A stretch of 20,730 nucleotides of DNA from Thiotrichales bacterium (GTDB lineage: Bacteria; Pseudomonadota; Gammaproteobacteria; UWMA-0217), in NCBI GenBank assembly GCA_024763135.1, contig JANTGD010000012.1, positions 1-20,730 of the forward strand, read 5' to 3'. Position 1 is the first letter of the stretch. Each line of letters starts with the position of its first letter. Under the pieces are notes generated by a model. The model searched no databases. It was not told the origin of the DNA and saw only the letters and a list, made by a program, of their open reading frames with translations. Of the stretch, positions 7,220 through 14,404 are shown one piece after another. Position numbers and translations under genes: made by a program.

Positions 7220-7375
7220 GCAACTACTCAGCTCACTCTCAAAATACGCCAGCTCTGCATTAAAAAATGGTCATTTACAGGCGTAAACTCTCATTTTTTG
7301 CTTTGATCTGAGGTTTTTAGGTTCAGGGGCAATCCGAACAGTTACGCCCTATTTGACCATTTGTTGAATCGTTAG
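7220..7375 (+). mobile_element. MITE copy A (about 156 bp), non-autonomous transposon
   Basis: This segment is homologous to the reverse complement of 10081-10232 along its whole length, sharing words such as AAATACGCCAG, AAAAAATGGTCATT, GTAAACTC and AGGGGCAATC in the same order. Its ends resemble the GTAATGACTCAGCTCA type terminal repeat. It is flanked by GTCAGGTA (7212-7219) and GTCAGGAT (7376-7383), which look like an 8-bp target-site duplication with two changed bases. There is no coding capacity. GTAA ends and an 8-bp duplication would fit mobilisation by an IS66-type transposase, which is inference. Confidence 0.7.
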
Positions 7376-7496
7376 GTCAGGATCAGGCGGAACAGACAAC
7401 CTCACCAGCATAAAACTTGCAAGACAGGTTTTAAAGCAGAGTGAGGTTGCCAATGAGTTGCTACAAAGGCAACATCTCGGCCAATACTGAAGCGGC

Positions 7497-8111
7497 TTAG
7501 CCGGCTGCGTAGCCGTGTAAAAACAGCTTCACTGCACTATCAACCACTTGCTCGATTTGATCACCACTGAGGGGCGACTGGGTCCCAAACAACTGTGGCC
7601 ACAGGGCAAATGCCTTGAGAAGTGCGAAAAACTGCTGTGCGGCCATCAGTGGATGCTGCACTGCGAGCTTGCCATCAGCCACCGCAGCGGCAATCCAAGC
7701 ATCGAGACCGGATTCCCGGTGCGTCAGCAATTCCTCGATATTCACTTCCCGCTCAGGGGCACGCAGGCGTTCCATTAACAACAGGCGCGCGCCATTGAGG
7801 TAGCTTTCGCTGGAAAACAATGCCACTAATTGATGTGCATAATCGGCCAATTGGTCATCCAGAGCACGGCTTGAATCATAGGCAGGCGCTTTACTCCCTT
7901 GCACGAGCACGCCAAATTGAGCTTCGGTGATCTCCTGGAACAGGGCTTCTTTGGTGGTAAAGTGGTTATAAACGGTTCGCTTGGAAACCGCGGCGACAGA
8001 AGCAATCCTATCCATGGATGTACCATCATAGCCATGCGTCATAAACTCGCTCCTGGCCGCTTCCAATATCGCTGCGCGTTTTCTATCTTTCAGCTTCATA
8101 GGTTGCTGCAT
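7497..8111 (-). CDS. TetR/AcrR-family transcriptional regulator
   Basis: A 204-residue protein of TetR length. Residues about 10-57 form the DNA-binding domain (RAAILEAARSEFMTHGYDG, then TSMDRIASVAAVSKRTVYNHF and TKEALF), with the YNHF motif of the recognition helix. The rest is the helical ligand and dimer domain, whose final LMAAQQFFALLKAFALWPQL region resembles the AefR-type C-terminal domain. Such proteins repress transcription until a small ligand binds. The ATG at 8111 has GAAAGAG just upstream; Met5 is an alternative start. It is divergent from ppx with 428 bases between, and no efflux pump gene lies nearby, so its target is unknown. Confidence 0.9.
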   Translation of the reverse strand: MQQPMKLKDRKRAAILEAARSEFMTHGYDGTSMDRIASVAAVSKRTVYNHFTTKEALFQEITEAQFGVLVQGSKAPAYDSSRALDDQLADYAHQLVALFSSESYLNGARLLLMERLRAPEREVNIEELLTHRESGLDAWIAAAVADGKLAVQHPLMAAQQFFALLKAFALWPQLFGTQSPLSGDQIEQVVDSAVKLFLHGYAAG

Positions 8112-8539
8112 ACTCTTTCACTTTTTCTTGTCAACGATAAGCGGCAGAACTGTATAGTACTTTGGAGCTATCTACAATTGAAAAATAGAACAAAAATCTC
8201 AGCCATGTGATCCCTGCAAGGCAGACTGATCCTTTGAACCCATACTTAAACCCTAGCACTTTTATCAGTAAATCAGCATGTTAGAAAACTCTATACGGAG
8301 CAAGTCAGCAATTGTCAACAAATGTTACAGAAGCAGTATTGTCATTGCGAATTCTCTACATTGCCTCTCGGGCGCACGAATCAAGTCACTCCGTTGGGCC
8401 ACATCCCACACGGCGATTACCAGAAAAAGCCCCAACTCAAACGCATCCATGCGATTACGACACTGAATCGTGACACAATAAGGGAGACACGAAAATCACA
8501 CGATCAAGCATTCGAAACCTGCTTTGGGAGACCTGAATC
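8112..8539. other. Intergenic region between the tetR-type gene and ppx
   Basis: 428 bases. I find no gene, no repeat shared with the other intergenic regions and no clear Pho box. A weak promoter for the TetR gene is noted separately. Compared with the flanking genes it is relatively AT-rich in the half nearest the TetR gene. Confidence 0.5.
8151..8177 (-). promoter_or_regulatory. Possible sigma-70 promoter of the tetR-type gene
   Basis: On the minus strand, TTGTAG (8177-8172) and TATACA (8156-8151) are separated by 15 bases, with the start codon 40 bases downstream. The spacing is short, so this is only a weak candidate. Confidence 0.2.
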
Positions 8540-10042
8540 ATGCACAACTCTGAGCAAAACGCCCCTTACCATCTTGCCGCGGTAGACCTCGGATCCAACA
8601 GCTTCCACATGGTGGTCGCTAAAATCGAAAATGGCCACGTCCACATTCTCGATCGAATGAAGGAAATGGTGCGTTTGGGGGCTGGTCTCGATGAACATCA
8701 CAATCTCACACCTGACGCGCAGGAACGCGCGCTTGCCTGTCTGCGTCGTTTTGGCGAGCGTGTCAAAGACTTTCCGCAAGGCAATGTCGCTGCAGTAGGT
8801 ACCAATACACTGCGTCAGTCCAAAAATGCCCGCGAGTTTCTGCATAAAGCCCGAGAAGCGCTGGGACATCCCATTTCAATCATTGCGGGAATGGAAGAAG
8901 CACGCCTGATCTATCTCGGCGTCTCCCATTCTTTAGCCAAAGACGGCGGCAAACGTTTCGTGATGGATATTGGCGGTGGAAGTACTGAGCTGATTATTGG
9001 CGAACGCTTTGAACCGTTACATCTCGAGAGCTTGAATATGGGCTGCGTAAGCATGAGCCGACGTTTTTTTGCCGAGGGTAACCTGCGAAAAAAACACTGG
9101 GCCGCTGCCAGTACTGCAGCGCATCTCGAACTACGGCCCATCAAAACCGACTTCCGCAATATCGGTTGGGACAGCGCAACCGGTGCTTCGGGCACCATCA
9201 AAGCAGTACGCAAAGTTGTCAAAGCACTGAACCTCGAAGCCTATGGCATAACGCTCGATGCCATGCGTCAGATCCGCGATCTCATGATCGAAGCAAAGTC
9301 TCTGGAACACCTGGAACTGCCCGGTCTGAGTGAAGAACGTAAACCGGTGTTCGCAGGGGGGCTGGCGGTCCTCATGGCAACCTTTGAAGCCCTAAGAATT
9401 GAGCATATGCGCGTCTCGGATGGGGCGCTGCGCGAAGGCCTTATCTATGATCGGCTGGGGCGTATTCAGCACGAAGACACACGCATCAAAACGGTCGACT
9501 CTCTGCAGCAGCGATTTCAAATCAGCCCCCAACAAGCCCGCCGGGTCAGCCGCACCTCCTACCATCTACTCAGTGCGGTCGAAAGCACATGGAAAATGGA
9601 ACATCAACACGCAGAAATCCTGCATTGGGCAGCGAGCCTGCATGAAATCGGCCTGGCAATTTCACACAATAATTTTCAGAAACATGGCGCCTACTTATTA
9701 CGCAATGCCGACTTGCCCGGTTTTTCACTCGAAGAGCAAGACTGGATGAGCGTGATTGTGCGCGCGCACAAAGGCAAATTGAGCAATAAGTTATTCGATC
9801 TCCTGCCCGCCGAATCACGCCTCAGTGCGTTGCGCTTAACTGCATTGCTGCGTCTGGCAACCGTGCTGCATCGCAACCGCGAAGATGAAACCGCGCAAAT
9901 CGAAACCATTAAGGCAAAAAAGCACGGACTGAATATCGAGTTTGCCTCTCAAGCTTTAGAAAAACGTCCACTACTGAGCGCAGACTTGATGCAGGAAGCA
10001 CAATTTTTAAAAGCAGTGGAATTCGAACTCGAATTTCATTGA
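8540..10042 (+). CDS. ppx: Exopolyphosphatase, Ppx/GppA family
   Basis: A 500-residue protein of the usual Ppx length. Residues about 12-310 form the ASKHA-fold phosphatase core with the phosphate-binding loops DLGSNSFHM (16-24) and DIGGGSTELIIG (143-154) and GMEEARLIYLG, whose Glu120 matches the catalytic Glu of E. coli PPX. The C-terminal part (about 315-500) is the HD-like helical domain (HAEILHWAASLHEIGLAIS). It releases terminal phosphate from long-chain polyphosphate in the cytoplasm; hydrolysis of pppGpp is possible in this family. The ATG has GGGAG 9 bases before it. No ppk gene is in the window. A MITE lies 38 bases after the stop. Confidence 0.93.
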   Translation: MHNSEQNAPYHLAAVDLGSNSFHMVVAKIENGHVHILDRMKEMVRLGAGLDEHHNLTPDAQERALACLRRFGERVKDFPQGNVAAVGTNTLRQSKNAREFLHKAREALGHPISIIAGMEEARLIYLGVSHSLAKDGGKRFVMDIGGGSTELIIGERFEPLHLESLNMGCVSMSRRFFAEGNLRKKHWAAASTAAHLELRPIKTDFRNIGWDSATGASGTIKAVRKVVKALNLEAYGITLDAMRQIRDLMIEAKSLEHLELPGLSEERKPVFAGGLAVLMATFEALRIEHMRVSDGALREGLIYDRLGRIQHEDTRIKTVDSLQQRFQISPQQARRVSRTSYHLLSAVESTWKMEHQHAEILHWAASLHEIGLAISHNNFQKHGAYLLRNADLPGFSLEEQDWMSVIVRAHKGKLSNKLFDLLPAESRLSALRLTALLRLATVLHRNREDETAQIETIKAKKHGLNIEFASQALEKRPLLSADLMQEAQFLKAVEFELEFH

Positions 10043-10444
10043 ATCAGTAACGCCGAAGATGCCATAAACCAACTAAGACAGTAACGACTGAGCGAGTGGT
10101 GAAAAAATGAGGTCACTGCTCAGATTGCCCCTGGGATACGTCAAATCAAGCCGCAAACTATGAGTTTACACTTGGCAATGACCATTTTTTGATGCAGCAC
10201 TGGCGTATTTCAGGGGTGAGCTGAGTCATTACTCAAGACAATCTTCAGTAAAACCTCATTCAACGGGTCTTCCGGCGCTCAGATACCAAACGCGACGGAA
10301 CGGGCGCGGGGGGATGCTCTCTTTGATCACAGCCCCGGCGTTATGCCCCGCAACCTCACCGCGATCCAATACTGCTTATTGACTAAGAGAGTCTATAGTA
10401 GAAACCGTGCCGAAGGTTGCAGGCTATTGCCGCTGCTGAGAATG
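10043..10444. other. Gene-free stretch between ppx and gloA
   Basis: 402 bases between convergent genes. It holds MITE copy B (10081-10232). The remaining 210 bases to gloA are not recognisable; a short CTGAG/CTCAG hairpin at 10436-10452 spans the gloA stop but has no T-run. I see no convincing terminator for either gene. Confidence 0.5.
10081..10232 (-). mobile_element. MITE copy B (152 bp), non-autonomous transposon
   Basis: The left end GTAACGACTGAGCGAG (10081-10096) and the reverse complement of the right end, GTAATGACTCAGCTCA (10217-10232), form imperfect terminal inverted repeats with 11 of the first 13 bases equal. The interior matches copy A at 7220-7375 in the opposite orientation. 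Flanks CTAAGACA (10073-10080) and TCAAGACA (10233-10240) look like an 8-bp target-site duplication with two changes. There is no coding capacity. Confidence 0.72.
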
Positions 10445-10840
10445 TTACTCAGTAAACTCCAACAGCTCGATTTGGTAGCCATCCGGATCTTTAACAAAGG
10501 CCATTTTCTTCTTGCCATTGGGTGAGGTACCCGGGCCCCAGGAAAACGACCACTGCGCTGCCTCCAAACGTACACCCAACGCATCGATGGAGTCGACCTG
10601 CAGGGCGATGTGCCCGTAGCCATTACCCAAATCGTAATGATCAACACCATAGTTATAGGTGAGTTCGAGCATCGGTCCAGAATCCTTATCCCTCTCATCG
10701 GGTGCCTGCAGGAATGCGAGGGTAAACTTGTCCTCAGGATAATCGGAGCGGCGCACTTCGCGAAACCCCAGTACCTGCGTGTAAAACGCAATGGAACGTT
10801 CCAGATTGCCAACCCGGATCATGGTATGCAGATATTTCAT
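10445..10840 (-). CDS. gloA: Lactoylglutathione lyase (glyoxalase I)
   Basis: A 131-residue protein of the E. coli GloA type. It converts the hemithioacetal of methylglyoxal and glutathione to S-lactoylglutathione in the cytoplasm, the first step of methylglyoxal detoxification. The four metal ligands are all present: His5 (LHTMIRV), Glu59 (LELTYNYG), His77 (GYGHIALQV) and Glu125 (DGYQIELLE), the arrangement of the nickel-type bacterial enzymes. The FYTQVLGF and FVKDPDGY segments are also typical. The frame extends upstream to 10897, but the ATG at 10840 gives the family N-terminus and has AAGGA 8 bases before it. It stands alone, convergent with ppx and divergent from dctP. Confidence 0.95.
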   Translation of the reverse strand: MKYLHTMIRVGNLERSIAFYTQVLGFREVRRSDYPEDKFTLAFLQAPDERDKDSGPMLELTYNYGVDHYDLGNGYGHIALQVDSIDALGVRLEAAQWSFSWGPGTSPNGKKKMAFVKDPDGYQIELLEFTE

Positions 10841-11129
10841 GGCCTTCGTCCTTCTCAATTGGTTTACCAAGCATAGTGCCGCCTTCCGCCCCAGCAATCA
10901 ATGCGACGGCGTATCCACATTGACAAGCCCTATGGGCTGCCTGAACCGCGAAGATTTGTGCCATAATCCAACCGCAGCAGACAAAGACCCGGTCCAGCAA
11001 TGCCCACAGATTAGCAGCCGTCATCATGCTGCAGAGAGTCTCAGTCGCAACAAAGCAGCAAAGATGGCTCACACTCGTGCGACAGTACTCCGGGTCTATC
11101 CCAAAAAAAAGCAATAAGGAGACCTAAGT

Positions 11130-12113
11130 ATGCGTCAATCAATTTTAGCCATTTTAATGGTGGCAGGCCTGCTGTTGGCCAGCCAGGTCTATGCAGACCC
11201 AATCGTGATTAAATTCTCCCATGTGGTCGCGGAGAACACCCCTAAGGGACAAATGGCCAATCGCTTCAAAGCGCTCATTGCCGAGCGTCTGGGCGACAAG
11301 GTGCTCGTCGAGGTGTATCCCAACTCGCAGCTCTTTGGTGACAACAAAGTACTCGAAGCCATGCTGCTCAACGACGTGCAAATGGCTGCCCCTTCGCTGT
11401 CCAAATTCAAACGGTACACTAAGAAGCTCCAACTGTTCGATCTGCCGTTTCTATTTAACGACATTGATGCTGTAGATCGCTTTCAACAATCAGCGCAGGG
11501 CAAGACTCTGCTACATGCGGTGGAAAAGAAAGGGCTCATTGGCCTGGGCTACTTGCACAATGGCATGAAACAATTGTCAGCCTCCAAACCACTCAGAGTG
11601 CCCGCGGATGCTAAAGGCTTAAAATTTAGGATTATGGCATCTGATGTGCTCGCAGCGCAGTTCGAAGCTCTGGGCGCGACGCCCTTGAAAAAACCCTTCT
11701 CCGAAGTGTTTACCTTACTGCAGACCAAAGCTATCGATGGCCAGGAAAACACATGGTCGAACATTTACTCAAAAAAATTCTATGAGGTTCAACCCTATAT
11801 TACTGAATCCAATCACGGGGTACTCGATTATATGGTGGTCACTTCAAAAGAATTCTGGATGGGGCTGCCAGAGGAACTTCGCAGCGAAATTAAGCAAGCC
11901 CTGGATGAATCCATTGCGTTTGGTAATCAGGTTGCGTTGGAAAAAGCCGTCTCTGACAAACAAGCGATTATCACGTCCAAGCGCTCCGAAATCATTGAAC
12001 TCACACCAGAGGAGCGCGCCCAGTGGGTTGCAGCGATGAAACCCGTCTGGAAGCAGTTTGAAAAACAAATCGGTCCATCCCTGATCGAAGCAGCCTACAA
12101 CGCCAATCCGTAA
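11130..12113 (+). CDS. dctP: TRAP transporter periplasmic solute-binding protein DctP
   Basis: A 327-residue protein with a Sec signal peptide (hydrophobic core 5-17, cleavage probably after VYA at residue 22). The mature protein is of the DctP family: IVIKFSHVVAENTPKG at the start, GLKFRIMAS with Arg167, the conserved arginine that binds the substrate carboxylate, and FTLLQTKAIDGQENTW. It captures C4-dicarboxylates or a similar organic acid in the periplasm and delivers it to the DctQM permease. The match to well-known DctP proteins makes malate, succinate or fumarate likely but not proven. AAGGAG lies 8 bases before the ATG. The 289-base gap from gloA should carry the promoter; no good sigma-54 site is present. 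The next gene is 223 bases away. Confidence 0.93.
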   Translation: MRQSILAILMVAGLLLASQVYADPIVIKFSHVVAENTPKGQMANRFKALIAERLGDKVLVEVYPNSQLFGDNKVLEAMLLNDVQMAAPSLSKFKRYTKKLQLFDLPFLFNDIDAVDRFQQSAQGKTLLHAVEKKGLIGLGYLHNGMKQLSASKPLRVPADAKGLKFRIMASDVLAAQFEALGATPLKKPFSEVFTLLQTKAIDGQENTWSNIYSKKFYEVQPYITESNHGVLDYMVVTSKEFWMGLPEELRSEIKQALDESIAFGNQVALEKAVSDKQAIITSKRSEIIELTPEERAQWVAAMKPVWKQFEKQIGPSLIEAAYNANP

Positions 12114-12301
12114 TACGGTTCACTGAGCAGCAGTTTGAGATCAGCCGGTATAGCAGGGAAAGAATTTCTCTGCGGGTGCCTCGCTTTTCTCGGACTGCTA
12201 CCTCAAGGAAGCTCTGATCAATTCGTAACACGGCATCTTGCGGCGCAAAATCGCTCAATATTGCGATGGGGATGCTCACCCCAAAGTCTGTCCGAAAACC
12301 C

Positions 12302-12320
12302 GTGCGACAAAATGTCGCAC
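12302..12320 (+). promoter_or_regulatory. Intercistronic hairpin between dctP and dctQ
   Basis: GTGCGACA and TGTCGCAC are perfect 8-base arms around AAA, ending 16 bases before the dctQ start. It lies at the end of a 223-base dctP-dctQ gap, which also contains weaker stems at 12153-12173 and around GGGG/CCCC near 12269-12283. There is no T-run. In binding-protein operons such stems commonly protect the upstream message and lower expression of the permease genes, so this role is likely. Confidence 0.5.
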
Positions 12321-12336
12321 CCATTCGAGACGAATC

Positions 12337-12969
12337 ATGTTTTCACGCCTGATCACAGTTCTGCAACAACTCGAGGAAACAGTGATTATTCTGTTACTCG
12401 TCATTATGACTGGCCTGGTCTTTACCGATGTTGTCTTGCGTTTCGGTTTTGGTACAGGGTTAATCTGGTCGCAGGAACTCACACTCTACCTGTCCGCCTG
12501 GTTTGTGTTGCTGGGCATTGGATATGGCCTGCGGGTGGGCGCACATATTGGCGTTGATGCACTGGTACGCCGACTGCCCACGCATGCCCGCCGGATCACT
12601 ACGACCCTCGCCATCATTATGAGCCTGGGGTACTGTGGGCTATTTCTTTACGGCGCATGGATCTACCTGTCGAAAATGTACACCATCGGCATTTCCATGG
12701 AAGATCTGCGCCTGCCCGCACACTGGATCAGAGCCTTCTCCTCCGAGACTTTGGAAGCATTGAGAATCGATCCAGAGGATCCCCTGATCCCGCTTTGGTT
12801 TGCACAGAGTGGTTTATTGATTGGGTTGGGAATATTTACTCTCCGCTTACTCGAACTACTTTGGGTAACTCTGAGCGGCAGGGGTTTTGGCTTTGCCATC
12901 ACGAACGAAGCGGAATCAGAGCGCAGACTCGCTGAGGAAATCGCTGAAAGCACTGAGCACCACACATGA
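12337..12969 (+). CDS. dctQ: TRAP transporter small permease subunit DctQ
   Basis: A 210-residue membrane protein with four hydrophobic helices (about 14-33, 48-66, 88-108 and 152-172). DctQ family signature: GLIWSQELTLYLSAWFVLLG followed by GYGLRVGAHIGVDALV. It pairs with DctM to form the sodium-driven permease that accepts substrate from DctP. The loop between helices 3 and 4 is long (about 110-150), and a charged tail follows helix 4. The frame is open back to 12238, but the ATG at 12337 fits the family and lies after a hairpin; the ribosome binding site (GAGACG) is weak. Its stop overlaps the dctM start in an ATGA. Confidence 0.9.
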   Translation: MFSRLITVLQQLEETVIILLLVIMTGLVFTDVVLRFGFGTGLIWSQELTLYLSAWFVLLGIGYGLRVGAHIGVDALVRRLPTHARRITTTLAIIMSLGYCGLFLYGAWIYLSKMYTIGISMEDLRLPAHWIRAFSSETLEALRIDPEDPLIPLWFAQSGLLIGLGIFTLRLLELLWVTLSGRGFGFAITNEAESERRLAEEIAESTEHHT

Positions 12970-14366
12970 CTACCCTGATGTTGTTCACGCTGCTGTTTTT
13001 TTGCATGCTCATTGGTATGCCTATTGCAGTGGCACTGGGGCTGTCGAGCATCCTGACGATTCTATTTTTTTCCGACGATTCATTGGCCTCGGTGGCACTC
13101 AAGCTATTCGAAGCCCTTTCAGAACACTATACGCTACTGGCGATCCCCTTTTTTATACTATCCTCGGCCTTTCTTTCTACAGGCGGCGTAGCTAAAAGAC
13201 TCATTGAGTTTGCGCTCAATGCGGTGGGACATATACGCGGTGGGCTGGCCATGGCCTCCGTGTTGGCTTGTATGCTGTTTGCTGCAGTCTCGGGCTCTTC
13301 ACCGGCCACCGTTGCAGCGATTGGTACGATCGTCATTGCAGGTATGGTGCGCGCAGGTTACCCCGAAGCATTTGCCGCCGGTGTCATTGCCAATGCCGGC
13401 ACTCTCGGCATTCTCATCCCTCCTTCGATCGTCATGTTGGTGTACGCGGCGGCAACCGAAGAATCCGCAGCAAGAATGTTCATGGCCGGTTTTATTCCTG
13501 GCCTGTTAATGGGGCTAATGTTGATGGCAGCTATCTATATCGCCGCCCGGTTCATGCATCTGCCTGCACAGCCTTGGCCTGGACTCAAAGCCTTGCTCAA
13601 ATCCGCGTTCAGTGCATCAGGTGGATTGATGTTAATCGTCATCGTGCTTGGATCGATCTACGGTGGTATCGCGAGCCCTACCGAAGCAGCTGCTGTCTCT
13701 GCCGTCTATGCTTTTATTGTTTCGGTGTTTGGTTATCGCGAAATGGGACCACTCAAGCAAGTGGCATGGATCGAACCCGAGGAACGTCTCACTGCAATGC
13801 TACTGCGCAATAGCGTGCAGATTCTGCTGGCCCTACCACGTTGCCTTTGGAGTGCAGAGATCCGTCAAACCCTGCTCGATGCCGCCAAAGTCAGCATAAT
13901 GCTACTGTTCATTATCGCCAATGCCATGTTGTTTGCGCATGTACTGACCACTGAGCGGATACCGCATGCGATTGCTGAACACATTGTCGCTTGGGGACTC
14001 GAGCCGTGGATGTTTCTAATCGTCGTCAATATTTTACTTCTGGCCGCCGGCAACTTCATGGAGCCTTCAGCGATCCTATTGATCATGGCGCCGATTCTTT
14101 TTCCCATCGCTGTGCGGCTGGGTATCGACCCTATTCATCTGGGCATTATCATGGTTGTGAATATGGAAATCGGTATGTTGACGCCACCGGTTGGTTTGAA
14201 TCTATTTGTCACTGCCGGGATCACCGGGCACAGCATTGGCTGGGTGATTCGTGCCGCTCTGCCCTGGCTGGCCCTATTGCTGGTGTTTTTGATGATTATT
14301 ACCTACGTCCCCTCGGTCTCCTTATTTCTGCCAGAGTTTATCGACCGGCTAAAGGGCTACGGATAA
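12966..14366 (+). CDS. dctM: TRAP transporter large permease subunit DctM
   Basis: A 466-residue, highly hydrophobic protein with about 12 membrane helices. Family motifs include AIPFFILSSAFLSTGGVAKR, AAVSGSSPATVAAIG, NAGTLGILIPPSIVMLVYA, GSIYGGIASPTEAAAV and NMEIGMLTPPVGLNLFV. DctM is the ion-coupled transport channel of the TRAP system in the inner membrane. It is about 40 residues longer than the usual 425-430; the extra length is a polar stretch near residues 250-300 (EMGPLKQVAWIEPEERL and following) between membrane segments. The ATGA overlap with dctQ shows translational coupling. The gene ends 38 bases from the convergent diguanylate cyclase gene. Confidence 0.93.
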   Translation: MTTLMLFTLLFFCMLIGMPIAVALGLSSILTILFFSDDSLASVALKLFEALSEHYTLLAIPFFILSSAFLSTGGVAKRLIEFALNAVGHIRGGLAMASVLACMLFAAVSGSSPATVAAIGTIVIAGMVRAGYPEAFAAGVIANAGTLGILIPPSIVMLVYAAATEESAARMFMAGFIPGLLMGLMLMAAIYIAARFMHLPAQPWPGLKALLKSAFSASGGLMLIVIVLGSIYGGIASPTEAAAVSAVYAFIVSVFGYREMGPLKQVAWIEPEERLTAMLLRNSVQILLALPRCLWSAEIRQTLLDAAKVSIMLLFIIANAMLFAHVLTTERIPHAIAEHIVAWGLEPWMFLIVVNILLLAAGNFMEPSAILLIMAPILFPIAVRLGIDPIHLGIIMVVNMEIGMLTPPVGLNLFVTAGITGHSIGWVIRAALPWLALLLVFLMIITYVPSVSLFLPEFIDRLKGYG

Positions 14367-14375
14367 AGGAACGCT

Positions 14376-14397
14376 CCTGATCGCAAGCAGGCTTTTT
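14376..14397 (+). terminator. Weak intrinsic terminator after dctM
   Basis: CCTG (14376-14379) and CAGG (14388-14391) can pair around an 8-base loop, extended by a bulged G-C pair, and are followed by a run of five T. The stem is short. It sits in the 38-base gap between convergent genes. Confidence 0.3.
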
Positions 14398-14404
14398 CAA
14401 GCAG

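Noticed and set aside
7049..7306. Plus-strand frame of 85 codons
   Set aside because: It starts with TTG and runs into the MITE; no recognisable protein.
7899..8210. Plus-strand frame antisense to the tetR-type gene
   Set aside because: It is the antisense of a clear TetR DNA-binding domain and has no own signals.
8320..8360. TGTCAT near 8338 as half of a Pho box before ppx
   Set aside because: Only one half-site is present and no second half lies at the proper spacing.
11065..11080. TGGCTCACACTCGTGC upstream of dctP as a sigma-54 promoter
   Set aside because: The GG and GC elements are one base too far apart and the rest of the consensus is poor, although sigma-54 control is known for some dct operons.
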